Origin: Desulfobulbaceae bacterium
Lineage (GTDB): Bacteria; Desulfobacterota; Desulfobulbia; Desulfobulbales; Desulfocapsaceae
DNA length: 48,359 nt
NCBI GenBank assembly: GCA_024640625.1
Contig: JAHEER010000023.1
Span: 1 to 48,359, forward strand
Reading direction: 5' to 3'
Below the pieces are notes generated by a model, which worked only from the letters and a program-made list of their open reading frames with translations, did not search any database and was not told where the DNA came from. This document shows positions 17,101 through 25,890 of this stretch, piece by piece. Numbering within the stretch: position 1 is the first letter of the stretch; each line of letters begins with the position of its first letter. Both the position numbers and the translations under genes were made by a program.

Positions 17101-17583
17101 GAGAAAGTACTGCAATATCTGCGGCGTATGTATATGCCCCGGCAGAACTACAAGAGTCTCGAGAACGAGTTTTTGATCGGTTACTGGAGCCAGAACAAAG
17201 ATATCCTGGGGGTTACCCATTTTGGAGACCTGGTGCCGGAAACCATCTGGCTTGGAGAGGACTATGAAGAACTCCTGCTCGAGCTGATTGATTGCCGAAT
17301 CCAGTACAAATTACATAGATATCAGAACAACGAATTGGATGAAACGGGCAGGGAAAATATTATTCGCCTTAAATCTGTCCTCAAACAAGAGGCCGAAAAG
17401 GAAATCAAAAGAAAGATAGGAGCGATCAAGAACTACCTGAGCAATCCCGACCACGACCCATTGATTTCGCTGGATTCAATCTTCCAGGAAGAACCTAAAA
17501 TCGTCACCGAACAGGTCAAGAAAGTCTTCGGCGTGCTCGATCCGCTTACCCGGCGCTTCAGAAAACAACCGGCTGTCCGCTGA
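14158..17583 (+). CDS. Large AAA+ protease: two ATPase modules plus Lon-type (S16) peptidase domain
   Basis: This 1141-residue protein is likely a cytoplasmic ATP-dependent protease. Module 1 has Walker A GTSGSGKT (163-170), a Walker B-like IIIDE (D333, E334) and sensor-like ATSDQPE; module 2 has GPPGSGKT (526-533), FFDEGD (D588, E589), sensor-1 TTN (N632) and SRH-like DPALIRSKR, resembling FtsH/Cdc48. A region near 810-1000 matches Lon peptidases: GGPSAG with Ser930 and GGHKK with Lys978, the expected Ser-Lys dyad, spaced 48 residues apart rather than the usual low forties. A charged helical tail follows. No transmembrane segment is evident. This order is neither LonA (substrate-binding N domain, one AAA), LonB nor BrxL. 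Its partner is probably the upstream SPFH protein. Substrates are unknown. Confidence 0.82.
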   Translation: MARRLTKKVRYIRLPEKRIAEVDAIVASWPHETKEFMRARLNQYKPRRGVVRRLGGLFRWFTISPRKRDLAILKNPEILTDWQKRFEVSGQTVPRKAWNHILEKELSDNDHAYMLALLERELSDVHLPDELGELFEKIYRAHIRKEYTTDPDVPQAPIILFIGTSGSGKTATATKGIEQVFFDSDVRPEVDLDQKRMNVMAEAPFWKSLEEVEPELASEIERRKRLLRYERLAKIPVISHLFRKQIGKNLSDLEEQSLVVDYARITPNDFQTALSGEPGNYLRRAFGNPRLTCIRHLEEAHSAFARKESGRSSGGGPERQQGTLVDSSNIIIDEIINGTRDCLLIATSDQPELFDSAIYRRFVEKGLIIDVSEYWLKKANMKEIIRIELMRNNIRVSTEENVPEFGNIQWIDPEDLNTAVGKFYRVFKDRALQVTPAYVRKLVGYIISLKGTFSADFLDDPLLVRHAFEMVARNAFGDLFKKVVNRIDRTAHWNDYVGDIKDTFSEMANNCLVYNVNEEKGVVLNGPPGSGKTFLVRTWLSENKKIHDISTNPSALHNPADPIDGTVENLVKVYDIAKMIAPAVVFFDEGDALAPRRSSSGGSPSDRLTNKFLNIIDGEQPLSKVFTVLTTNRLDLLDPALIRSKRLKVLEVSGQLAKRDINEIIDATIAGIPLEPGLTSSEIINAAKGICNTPADFAAFAEKALSLRSTELMVLRKFRQISTLSPEKQERFLKFNLKTLTGILEAIGDSDTLLKALRESTTQFLQNYEEALTLFASVGNEADYPLCHSHLRHAREEMSQSPTRKGKVELDDFLETELSKEPQKGFIVGVGANELDGVLLPIATSLTYSPSAEKVLVTGAVSASGDSSAQMEMAVQMTQQSAQEALTLVKNYFQALVPQYSMAKLLGEFLAKLTIHHQLLSASYNVGGPSAGYALALNTLSAILHIPIYHDFGITGAPWTKGVTKDEVGGSVIIGGHKKKTEKVLQYLRRMYMPRQNYKSLENEFLIGYWSQNKDILGVTHFGDLVPETIWLGEDYEELLLELIDCRIQYKLHRYQNNELDETGRENIIRLKSVLKQEAEKEIKRKIGAIKNYLSNPDHDPLISLDSIFQEEPKIVTEQVKKVFGVLDPLTRRFRKQPAVR

Positions 17584-17672
17584 GTTTATTGCTCCTGCAG
17601 CAGGAACCATGAAGTGTACCTCTCCCGAGCACAATCAATCGCTCCCCCAGGGAATAAAAAATTCCGGAAGAA

Positions 17673-19097
17673 ATGAGTACAAGAACTAGCATATGCTGGT
17701 TTCGCCAGGACTTACGCCTCAATGACAACCCCGCCCTGCTGGCGGCGGCTGACAGGGGAGAGGTCTTGCCCGTGTTCATCCTGGATGATGAAAATAGTGA
17801 TAAATGGCGGCTCGGCGCCGCCTCGAGGTTATGGCTGCATCATTCTCTCAAATCTCTGAATAGATCTCTTGAAGGGACGCTCAGTATCCACCGCGGTCGG
17901 GCGGAAGAGATAATTCCCCGGCTCTGCCGCGACCACCATATAGATCAGGTGTTCTGGAACCGCTGTTATGAACCATGGCGGATAGAGCGAGACGGAAAGT
18001 TAAAAAATCGACTCAAACTGCACGCAGTTGAGGCTCATAGCTTCAACGGTTCCTTATTGTGGGAACCATGGCAGATTCTGAAGAAGGATGGAAGCCCCTA
18101 CAAAATCTTCACACCATTTTATAAAAGAGCACGTACCCAGGAACAGGGCACCCTGGAAGAACCCCAGCAAGCCCCCCCGAACCTGTCTCTTTACCGCGCC
18201 GACCATGGCGGTATCACGGTGGAAGACCTCAGACTGCGGCCCGACCATCCCTGGTGCAGAAAGGTAGAGCGGCACTGGAGGATGGGCGAGGAAGGGGGGC
18301 TTCTTGCCCTGGATACGTTTCTTGAATCGAGACTGAGCAACTATCGCACCGGCAGGGATTTCCCGGCCGTAAGCGCCACCTCGAGGTTGTCGCCGCATCT
18401 GCACTTCGGAGAGCTTTCACCCCGCCAGGTCTGGCAGCGTGTCAGTGAAGTCGGCTATGACGACAATGTAGAGACGTTCAAATCAGAACTGGGATGGCGT
18501 GAATTTTCCTACTACCTGCTCTACCACTTTCCCCACCTGCCCACGTCGAACCTCAAACCGCAATTCGACCGGTTCCCATGGTGGTTGAACCAGAAATGGC
18601 TGCACTGCTGGCAGCAGGGGATGACCGGGTATCCGCTTGTAGACGCAGGTATGCGAGAGCTTTGGCAGACCGGATACATGCATAATCGAGTCCGTATGAT
18701 TGTTGCCTCTTTTCTTGTCAAGAACCTGCTCATACATTGGCGTCATGGAGCCGACTGGTTCTGGGACTGCCTGGTCGATGCCGACCTGGCCAGCAACAGT
18801 GCCAGCTGGCAGTGGGTGGCAGGGTGCGGAACCGATGCCGCGCCTTTTTTCAGAATATTCAACCCTGTTTCCCAGGGCCAGAAATTCGACCAGAACGGCG
18901 CCTACACCAGGCGCTTCGTGCCGGAGTTGCAAGATCTACCGGACAAGTTTCTTTTCTGTCCCTGGAAGGCCCCCTCATCGATTCTCGAGCAGGCGGGCAT
19001 CCGCCTGGGAGAAGATTATCCCTATCCTCTCGTCGATCTGCAGCAGTCACGGAAGAAAGCTCTGGACTCGCTGAAACGCGTTTCATCATCATCTTAG
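17673..19097 (+). CDS. phrB: Deoxyribodipyrimidine photolyase / cryptochrome family
   Basis: The 474-residue flavoprotein repairs cyclobutane pyrimidine dimers using light. The N-terminal alpha/beta antenna-binding domain begins WFRQDLRLNDNPAL. The C-terminal FAD-binding domain contains the strongly conserved TGYPLVDAGMRELWQTGYMHNR, VASFLVKNLLIHWRHGADWFWDCLVDADLASNSASWQWVAG and FRIFNPVSQGQKFD. Length and motifs fit class I CPD photolyases; a cryptochrome-like sensor cannot be strictly excluded. It follows the Lon-like gene by 89 bp on the same strand but has no evident functional link to it. Confidence 0.93.
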   Translation: MSTRTSICWFRQDLRLNDNPALLAAADRGEVLPVFILDDENSDKWRLGAASRLWLHHSLKSLNRSLEGTLSIHRGRAEEIIPRLCRDHHIDQVFWNRCYEPWRIERDGKLKNRLKLHAVEAHSFNGSLLWEPWQILKKDGSPYKIFTPFYKRARTQEQGTLEEPQQAPPNLSLYRADHGGITVEDLRLRPDHPWCRKVERHWRMGEEGGLLALDTFLESRLSNYRTGRDFPAVSATSRLSPHLHFGELSPRQVWQRVSEVGYDDNVETFKSELGWREFSYYLLYHFPHLPTSNLKPQFDRFPWWLNQKWLHCWQQGMTGYPLVDAGMRELWQTGYMHNRVRMIVASFLVKNLLIHWRHGADWFWDCLVDADLASNSASWQWVAGCGTDAAPFFRIFNPVSQGQKFDQNGAYTRRFVPELQDLPDKFLFCPWKAPSSILEQAGIRLGEDYPYPLVDLQQSRKKALDSLKRVSSSS

Positions 19098-19288
19098 CCG
19101 GAAAGCCGAAAGACTCCCGGCAGAAGAAAGCACGCCATTCATACCAGCATCAGAATGTCAGGGGGCCGAACCCGCTGGTATTGTGCACCTGCAAAAATAA
19201 AAAACTGGTGGTAAATGGACACGGATTGCCAGCAGTTTATAGTGTGATGATCCCATTTGGGCAAACCCAACTACTTAAGGAGTATAAC

Positions 19289-20377
19289 ATGACCTCTCCA
19301 TCATTATTTGATCAATACACCATTGGTGATCTGCATCTCAAGAACAGGATCGCCATGGCCCCAATGACCCGCGGCCGCGCTGGCGACACCCGGGTTCCAA
19401 ACGAGCTGATGGCAGAATACTATTTTCAGCGTTCCTCGGCCGGTCTGCTGATCACCGAGGCTACGGTTATTTCATCCCGGGGCATCGGCTGGATAGGCTC
19501 CCCCGGCATCTTCACCGAGGAAATGGCCGCCGGCTGGCGGCTCGTAACCGATAGGGTGAAACCCACCGGCAGCCATATCTTCCTCCAGCTCTGGCACTGC
19601 GGCAGGGCTTCTCACAGTGACTTCCACGATGGTGAGCTGCCGGTTTCGGCTTCAGCCGTCAAACTGCAGGGTGATCAGATTCATACACCGCGCGGCAAAA
19701 AAGATTATGAGACACCCCACGCCCTTACCATTGAGGAAATCGGGAAAACAGTGGCGGACTACCGCAGGGCAGCCGAACTCGCCCGTGATGCCGGCTTTTC
19801 TGGCATTGAAGTGCACAGTGCCAACGGCTATCTGCTCAACCAGTTTCTCGATTCACGGACCAATAAACGCGACGACCGCTATGGCGGAAGCCTAGAAAAC
19901 AAGACCCGCTTCCTGCTCGAAGTGCTCGCCGCCGTTACGGAAATATGGCCTGCGCAGCGGGTCGGCGTCAGGCTCTCCCCCAACGGTGTGTTCAACGATA
20001 TGGGAAGCGAGGATTTCCGTGAAACCTATCTTTACGTCGTCAAGCAATTAAGCGGACTTAACCTCGCCTACGTCCATATCATGGACGGCCTCGGCTTCGG
20101 GTTCCACGAGAAAGGCGAACCAATGACCCTGGCCGAATTCCGCGAATTGTACCAGGGTACGATCATAGGCAACTGCGGCTACACCAAAACAGATGCCGAA
20201 GAACGCCTGGCTGCCGGCCACGCCGACATCGCCGCCTTTGGTCGGCCATTTATCTCCAATCCCGACCTGGTGGAGCGCTTGAAAAATGACTGGCCGCTGA
20301 CCCCGTTTGACGACATGTCATTGTGGTACACACCAGAAGCTGAAGGCTATACGGACTATTCTCCCTATTCCGGGTAG
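19289..20377 (+). CDS. Old Yellow Enzyme family alkene reductase (NemA/XenB-like)
   Basis: The 362-residue FMN-dependent oxidoreductase reduces activated C=C bonds or nitro compounds with NAD(P)H. Motifs are NRIAMAPMTRGRA for flavin binding, FLQLWHCGRASH, EVHSANGYLLNQFLDS, RYGGSLENKTRFLLEV and, for FMN phosphate binding, AAFGRPFISNPDL. The open frame extends upstream to 18737, but AAGGAG at 19277-19282 is seven bases before ATG 19289 and the upstream part overlaps the photolyase, so 19289 is the start. Residues and length fit N-ethylmaleimide reductase-type enzymes. The physiological substrate is unknown. A hairpin repeat follows at 20405. Confidence 0.93.
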   Translation: MTSPSLFDQYTIGDLHLKNRIAMAPMTRGRAGDTRVPNELMAEYYFQRSSAGLLITEATVISSRGIGWIGSPGIFTEEMAAGWRLVTDRVKPTGSHIFLQLWHCGRASHSDFHDGELPVSASAVKLQGDQIHTPRGKKDYETPHALTIEEIGKTVADYRRAAELARDAGFSGIEVHSANGYLLNQFLDSRTNKRDDRYGGSLENKTRFLLEVLAAVTEIWPAQRVGVRLSPNGVFNDMGSEDFRETYLYVVKQLSGLNLAYVHIMDGLGFGFHEKGEPMTLAEFRELYQGTIIGNCGYTKTDAEERLAAGHADIAAFGRPFISNPDLVERLKNDWPLTPFDDMSLWYTPEAEGYTDYSPYSG

Positions 20378-20404
20378 CAGGCCTACCTCACGGCCCCTGC
20401 AGCC

Positions 20405-20430
20405 GGGGACACAATACCCATTGTGTCCCC
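20405..20430 (+). repeat. GGGGACAC hairpin element, copy 1
   Basis: Eleven-base arms GGGGACACAAT and ATTGTGTCCCC are perfect reverse complements around loop ACCC. It stands 27 bp after the Old Yellow Enzyme stop. A near-identical element in inverted orientation lies at 33763-33788, so this looks like a dispersed REP-type palindrome; it may also act as a bidirectional terminator or mRNA 3' stabiliser. Confidence 0.75.
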
Positions 20431-20434
20431 GTGA

Positions 20435-20737
20435 TTACCCTACAAAGCCGACGCCATTGCAAGAGTCACTTATAAGGGTGAGACCATTTACCCATACCAC
20501 AGGCCGATTGAGCTGACCGAGGCTGATCTTTACGACAAAGACTGCGACTATTTGGTAAAGACATTGAAAAGCCCTTTGATACTTGAGAACGATCCGGACA
20601 TATTCATCCTGGTCGGCACCATGTATGAAAAAGGTATCTGCACCAGAAGAAATGTTCAGCAGGCTTACTCCTACTACAGGAAAGCCGGAAAACCCGGTAT
20701 GAAGAAATACGCCGATCTGAGACGAAGATCGGGCTGA
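20435..20737 (+). pseudogene. 5'-truncated Sel1-repeat protein fragment
   Basis: The frame is open from just behind the GGGGACAC hairpin to TGA 20735-20737. It encodes TYKGETIYPYHRPIELTE, then a recognisable Sel1/TPR-like unit (VGTMYEKGICTRRNVQQAYSYYRKAG). No ATG or GTG lies in frame upstream; TTG 20552 is the only conventional start candidate and lacks a ribosome-binding site. Coding-looking sequence precedes it, so I read this as a gene that lost its 5' end, possibly when the hairpin element was inserted. Function cannot be assigned. Confidence 0.5.
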
Positions 20738-20922
20738 ACTCCGCAATCGCCTTCCTTCCATCGTTTTGCCGCCTTCAGGCAATGTAACAGCGACGGTCTC
20801 TCTGCCGTTAGATTTTGCACCACTATGTGGAATTTACTGGCTTTTTCACAAAACGGTATTACAAGCAAACAATGTTAAATCACACTATCTGCCTCCAGAA
20901 CAGGTAAACAGGACCAAGATTC

Positions 20923-23388
20923 ATGCTTCACAGATCCGATCATCGCACGTTCATAACACTTTTGGTAATGATCCTGCTGGCAGTGTGCCTCCCTTCGGCC
21001 CTGTATGCAGAAGAGGCTCCCGCCGCCGACAAAAAGCCCGCTGACGACCAGCAAGTGGACCTGATCGAAGCCTATAAATGGTCCAACTCATTACCCAAAG
21101 AACTGATCGATTTGCAGACCGCTGTCGATTCTCTGGCAGATATTAACGATCTCCAAGAGCAGCTTCCGGAAGTCACCACCCTTGTTGAAGAACTCGAATG
21201 GGACGCGGTGGCGCTTAAATCGAATCCCAACCTTACATTTTATTCTATCACCACTTTTGAGGGAAGGCTCAACAAACTCAACATCAAGCTCAGCAGAATC
21301 AACAAACCGCTGCAGAAAAACATCATCGCACTGGAATCCTGGCATGACCACTGGCTCGAACTGGATCGTAAACTTCAGAGGATAAGTTCTGCGCTGGATA
21401 GCGAATTTGAAGCCAGCGATACATTCCCAGAATTTTATCGCTTGTCGGAAATCCTCAATATCGGCAGAGATCTGATCAACACCAACCTGCGCTCCAACTT
21501 GCTGGCCGGGCATGAAATCGGCAAACTGCAGACCAGGATTTACAGCCTGAGCATCATTGGATCTGAGCTCATCGATGAGATGACCGCCTCGGGCACGGAA
21601 CAGACATCCCCTTCGATGATGTCCAGAGATTTCTATAAACTCATCGACAGGGGACAGATTAAAGAGGGTTGGGAGAACTTGGTAATTTTCTTTAAATACC
21701 AAATTCAATATTTCTTCCAAAACCTGCAATTCGTTGCAGTCTGCCTGCTGATCTTTCTGATCCTTGCATTTTTCATCCAGTTCTCAAGGAATCTGGCAGG
21801 GGAGCCGTCGGCATGGTCCATTTTTGCGGCCCGGCCTTTCACCACCTCCTTGTTCATTTTCTGCCTGACCTTCATTTCCGTTGTCACGATAAGTAATGAC
21901 ATTGACCTTCCACCGGACTGGAGGACCCTGATATACCTGCCTCTTTTGTTCGCCGTCGCGGTTCTTGCCGAAAATATCTGCAAAACCAGCTGGCAGACCA
22001 GGCTTCTCAGGCACCTCATTTTCTACATCGGCCTGACGCTCCTGCTTACCCTCGTCAATTTGCCGCATCTGCTGTTCTACCTATTCGTCTTTTACATATC
22101 GATTGGGCTCCTTGTCTATTATCTCATCTGGATCATACGCCGCCCCCAGCGCCCGAGAGGCGATAGGGCATTGTGGTCAGGGCTGATCCTGGGACTTTTC
22201 CCTGCATTTATAATAATAGCCGGTATCAGTGGTTATGATCAGCTGGCAGTGGTTATTTTCGGTAGAATTCTCGCACTGATTGCCGCCACCCTGACCATCA
22301 GATTAATGATGCTCCTCATCTCCGGGCTTCTGGAACTCATTCTGATCAATGCCCCCTGGCAGTTCATAAGAAACAACGCCGCCACCATCGTGCAGCAGGT
22401 AACCCCTCTGCTGGCACTGCTGCATCTGATACTCTGGATTGCCTTCGCCTTGGTTATTGCCTGGGTCTACCCCACACTTATGGATGCGTTCGCGGCCTTG
22501 GTATCGTTGAAATTCTCCATTGGAACAATTACCGTCACACCCGGTGCGGTGATTACCATCGTGCTGATCATCTACATAACACTGCTTGTGTCCCGCGCCT
22601 TAAGAGCATTTCTGCTCCAGGAGGTGCTCCCCTACCACAGAGTTGAGAAAGGGGTACAGCTGTCGATCGCCAGACTGGTGCACTATGCCATTCTTACCGT
22701 TGGCTTTATCGTTTTACTCAGAGTTCTGGGATTCGGCCTCAATCAGATCACCATACTGGGCGGCGCCCTCGGTGTCGGTATCGGCTTCGGACTGCAGGCA
22801 ATCGTCAACAATTTCGTCAGCGGGCTCATTCTCCTGTTCGAACGCCCCATAAAGGTGGGGGACATGATCGATGTCGGCACCCAGGTCGGCGAAGTGAAAG
22901 AACTGGGCCTCAGGGCAACGACCGTTCAGACCTTCGACAATGCGGAAGTGGTGATTCCCAATTCCCAGCTGATATCCGGCAGTGTGACCAACTGGACCCT
23001 GGCGGAGAAAAAAGTGCGGGTCCGGGTACCTGTCGGTGTCGCTTATGGAAGTGATATTTCAAAAGTGTTCGAGATTCTCATGGGCTGCGCTGAAGCCAAT
23101 CCTATCGTCTTGAGCAGCCCTAAGCCTGTAGCGCTTTTTCTGTCTTTCGGGGCAAGCTCCCTGGATTTCGAATTGCGGGTATGGATCGCTAATTTTAACG
23201 ACAAGTTCCTCGTTTTAAGCGAACTCAATCAGGATATCGAGTCGGAATTTCAGCTGGCCGGTATCGAAATCCCCTTCCCGCAGACAGACCTGCATCTGCG
23301 TTCGGTCGATCAGCAAGCTGCCGAGTCGCTCTATGGGGCTCAGCGCCCCTTAAAAGATGGACAGGCTCCGGGCTCATCCAATGTCTGA
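20923..23388 (+). CDS. Large mechanosensitive channel of the MscS/MscK family
   Basis: The 821-residue inner-membrane protein relieves turgor on osmotic downshock. It has a signal peptide (residues 1-30, ending LYAEE), a periplasmic helical domain to about 265, then roughly ten to eleven transmembrane helices. The pore helix and upper beta domain of MscS are clear: LGGALGVGIGFGLQAIVNNFVSG, LLFERPIKVGDMIDV, VGEVKELGLRATTVQTFDN and VVIPNSQLISGSVTNW. The size lies between MscS and MscK/YbiO, with an extra membrane domain before the pore module. ATG 20923 follows AGGACCAAG. No operon partner is seen. Confidence 0.92.
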   Translation: MLHRSDHRTFITLLVMILLAVCLPSALYAEEAPAADKKPADDQQVDLIEAYKWSNSLPKELIDLQTAVDSLADINDLQEQLPEVTTLVEELEWDAVALKSNPNLTFYSITTFEGRLNKLNIKLSRINKPLQKNIIALESWHDHWLELDRKLQRISSALDSEFEASDTFPEFYRLSEILNIGRDLINTNLRSNLLAGHEIGKLQTRIYSLSIIGSELIDEMTASGTEQTSPSMMSRDFYKLIDRGQIKEGWENLVIFFKYQIQYFFQNLQFVAVCLLIFLILAFFIQFSRNLAGEPSAWSIFAARPFTTSLFIFCLTFISVVTISNDIDLPPDWRTLIYLPLLFAVAVLAENICKTSWQTRLLRHLIFYIGLTLLLTLVNLPHLLFYLFVFYISIGLLVYYLIWIIRRPQRPRGDRALWSGLILGLFPAFIIIAGISGYDQLAVVIFGRILALIAATLTIRLMMLLISGLLELILINAPWQFIRNNAATIVQQVTPLLALLHLILWIAFALVIAWVYPTLMDAFAALVSLKFSIGTITVTPGAVITIVLIIYITLLVSRALRAFLLQEVLPYHRVEKGVQLSIARLVHYAILTVGFIVLLRVLGFGLNQITILGGALGVGIGFGLQAIVNNFVSGLILLFERPIKVGDMIDVGTQVGEVKELGLRATTVQTFDNAEVVIPNSQLISGSVTNWTLAEKKVRVRVPVGVAYGSDISKVFEILMGCAEANPIVLSSPKPVALFLSFGASSLDFELRVWIANFNDKFLVLSELNQDIESEFQLAGIEIPFPQTDLHLRSVDQQAAESLYGAQRPLKDGQAPGSSNV

Positions 23389-23519
23389 CGGGGCATCGAG
23401 GTCCCATTCAACAACTACTGTTTCAGCGCGAGTTTAGAAACGGTATCGAATAAACACGGGCGGGCCGTCCGGCAGCAAAATAAACGCCATCAACCTCCCA
23501 GCCATAGAAATGCTCGATT

Positions 23520-24719
23520 TCAGATCGAAAACCGCTCCCAGCGGAGCAGCCGGTCAATGACCGCACCGATGATGAATCCTGCTGCCAGATTGGAGGCCAT
23601 GGTAATACCTGCGATCAACAGAATTACGAAAAATTCTTTTCTCCGGCGCATGTCGATGACTGTCAGTCCCAGGTGAATCCCCGCAAAGATCAGCAACACG
23701 CCAAGTATTGACAGGGGAAGCAATCTAACGATATTGAGCGTATGCTCCCCGAAGAATATGGCAATCAACAGGAAGAGTGCACCGATGAACAGATTTGAGC
23801 CACCGGTTCTAGCCCCGAACCGGTAGCGTGATGCCAGCCCGCCGGCGCCATGGCACAAAGGTATGCCGGCCAAAAAAAAGCTCACACCGTTGGCCAGGGC
23901 CATGCTGATGCACAATCTGCGGTGACTTACCCGAGCGGCCTCAGCGCCGAAATACTGCCTGGACAGGTCGGCATTGGCAATCACCGCATTGCCGACGGTC
24001 ATCGGTATCTGCGGCAGTACCAGGATAACAAGAGCAAAGCTGAAATCCGCCGCGGACGGCAGGGAGTAAGGCAGCAGCTCGGGCAGATTCAGGCCGATTG
24101 CGGTATCTTCCCAGCCCTGGCGGCTGCCGGCCAGCAGCCCTATCACCATGCCCACGCCTATGACCACTACCGCTGCCGGAAGCCTCCGGTTGTCGAGCAG
24201 CAACAGGCAGAGCAGGCCAAATCCGCCGCCGAGCAGGATGCCGACGGGGATAAACCCTACCTGCTGAATCTGTAGATACGGCTCGGTGACCCCCTGCAGC
24301 CGCTGCAATGTGGAGGCGCCAGTCATCAGGTGCACACCCATGGTTAGAAGGAGCATGCCGGTGGACAGCTGGACACCGCGGACAACGGCCTTGGAGATAT
24401 AGCGGGAGATAACATCGATAAGACCGGTCACCCCCAGCACCAGCAGGATGGCGAACACCCAGAGGCAGGAGGCCTGAACCTGGGTTGCGGTGACCGAAGC
24501 AGCGATAGCATAGCCGCTGATGACCTTCATCGGTTCCACCGGACTGGTAACGCGAAAGTACAGACCGCTGAAGATGTAGTAGAGACCGATGGTAAAGAAC
24601 ATGCCGGTGGGATCGAGCTGGGTAATGACGATCAACCCCATCCCCAGCGGCAGGAGCGTGCCCAAATCGCCCAGAGATCCTGATATTTCAGTGCGATTGA
24701 GTTTCAGCCACGTCGGCAT
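23520..24719 (-). CDS. Putative molybdate/sulfate transporter (MOT1 family)
   Basis: The 399-residue membrane protein has about eleven hydrophobic helices. The N-terminal LNRTEISGSLGDLGTLLPLG and the following VTSPVEPMKVISGYAIA are the two signature stretches of MOT1-like transporters, relatives of SulP that lack the STAS domain. Plant MOT1 imports molybdate; bacterial members are annotated as putative sulfate or molybdate permeases, so the substrate is open. Molybdate would suit an organism rich in molybdo- or seleno-redox enzymes. It is monocistronic, convergent with the MscS gene and 226 bp downstream of PPK2. Confidence 0.82.
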   Translation of the reverse strand: MPTWLKLNRTEISGSLGDLGTLLPLGMGLIVITQLDPTGMFFTIGLYYIFSGLYFRVTSPVEPMKVISGYAIAASVTATQVQASCLWVFAILLVLGVTGLIDVISRYISKAVVRGVQLSTGMLLLTMGVHLMTGASTLQRLQGVTEPYLQIQQVGFIPVGILLGGGFGLLCLLLLDNRRLPAAVVVIGVGMVIGLLAGSRQGWEDTAIGLNLPELLPYSLPSAADFSFALVILVLPQIPMTVGNAVIANADLSRQYFGAEAARVSHRRLCISMALANGVSFFLAGIPLCHGAGGLASRYRFGARTGGSNLFIGALFLLIAIFFGEHTLNIVRLLPLSILGVLLIFAGIHLGLTVIDMRRRKEFFVILLIAGITMASNLAAGFIIGAVIDRLLRWERFSI

Positions 24720-24945
24720 GTCTTTTTACACCTCGTTCACTCCTGATGGATCCGTTATGCACAACCACCATACTCGATTTTTTTCAAAAATATAAGCGTT
24801 ATAAGAGCGTTACCTGCATTTTCGAAGAAGAGCAAATTTTCCTTCCCAAAGGATAGGTCGCAGGAATTGCGCGAAGTGTGAAACCCCGAAGAAAAATGAT
24901 GATGCCGAGGGGCCGGACAAGCAGCCGTAGGGACAATATCGATGT

Positions 24946-25890
24946 TCAAGCCAGTGGCTTGCCGTATTTCTTCTTCTGCGTCTTCATGCGCTTCAATTCA
25001 ACATCACCCGGCACGACTATCTCCGGCCTCATCTTGAAGTCAACGCTTCTTTTGCGGCCCCGGTACTTAACCGAGTTGAGGATCAGCTTCATGGTCTCGC
25101 GGCGGGCCAGATGCTTGTCATCTGACTTGATGATCCACCAGGGGCACTCCCTGGTATGGGTTTTCTGCAGCATGATCATCTTCTTCTTGGAAAACTCATC
25201 CCAGAGATCCTGCGCCTGCAGATCGACCTCCGAGAGCTTCCACTGGCGCAACGGATCATTGCGGCGCCGCTCGAAACGCCTGGCCTGTTCATCTTTGGAT
25301 ACCGAGAAATAGAGTTTCATCAGGATGGTCTGCCCGGCATCGAGGATGAAATTATTCTCATAGAGCGTGACCTTGCGCAGGAAGCGGCGGTACTGATCAT
25401 CGGTGCAGAACGACATGACCGGCTCAACCATCGCCCTGTTGTACCAGGACCGGTCGAAGAGAACTATCTCGCCAGCTCTGGGAAACTGCTCGATGTAGCG
25501 TTTCATGTGCAACTCGGTCTGCTGCACCGGATTGGGTTTACCCAGCGCCACGACCCGGTAGTGCTTTTCGTTCATGTACCTGGTAACCCTGCGAATCGTC
25601 CCGCCTTTTCCCGAGGCATCGCGGCCGTCAAAGAGGATGATCATCTTTTTCCCGGTGCGCTCGAGATGCTCCTGCATCTTGATGAGCTCAGCCTGATACG
25701 GTTTGAGTTCCTCAGCCTTGTAATATTTGATTAAAGAAGACTTGATAATCTCCCGCTTATGCTTTTCCTTGAGGATCGAGTAGATGCGGTCATGGTAGTA
25801 GCTGTCCACTTCAGGATCGCTCGGTTGGGAATCCAGGCTTTTCAGCACCTCTTCAATGGGCTTGCCACTGCTTTTGTTGTCTTTTCTCAT
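24946..25890 (-). CDS. ppk2: Polyphosphate kinase 2
   Basis: The 314-residue kinase transfers phosphate between polyphosphate and nucleotides. The P-loop GRDASGKGG (89-97), preceded by FD, and the lid/Walker B region IVLFDRSWYNRA (D146, R147) are typical of one-domain PPK2 enzymes, as are RFERRRNDPLRQWKLSE and PWWIIKSDDKHLAR. The length of about 300 and these motifs fit class I PPK2, which usually makes NTPs or NDPs from polyphosphate. A weak ribosome-binding site precedes ATG 25890. It stands alone between the MOT1 permease and a gene-poor 450 bp stretch. Confidence 0.93.
   Translation of the reverse strand: MRKDNKSSGKPIEEVLKSLDSQPSDPEVDSYYHDRIYSILKEKHKREIIKSSLIKYYKAEELKPYQAELIKMQEHLERTGKKMIILFDGRDASGKGGTIRRVTRYMNEKHYRVVALGKPNPVQQTELHMKRYIEQFPRAGEIVLFDRSWYNRAMVEPVMSFCTDDQYRRFLRKVTLYENNFILDAGQTILMKLYFSVSKDEQARRFERRRNDPLRQWKLSEVDLQAQDLWDEFSKKKMIMLQKTHTRECPWWIIKSDDKHLARRETMKLILNSVKYRGRKRSVDFKMRPEIVVPGDVELKRMKTQKKKYGKPLA

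Noticed and set aside
18737..19288. N-terminal extension of the Old Yellow Enzyme frame
   Set aside because: It overlaps the photolyase in another frame, and a strong ribosome-binding site sits before ATG 19289.
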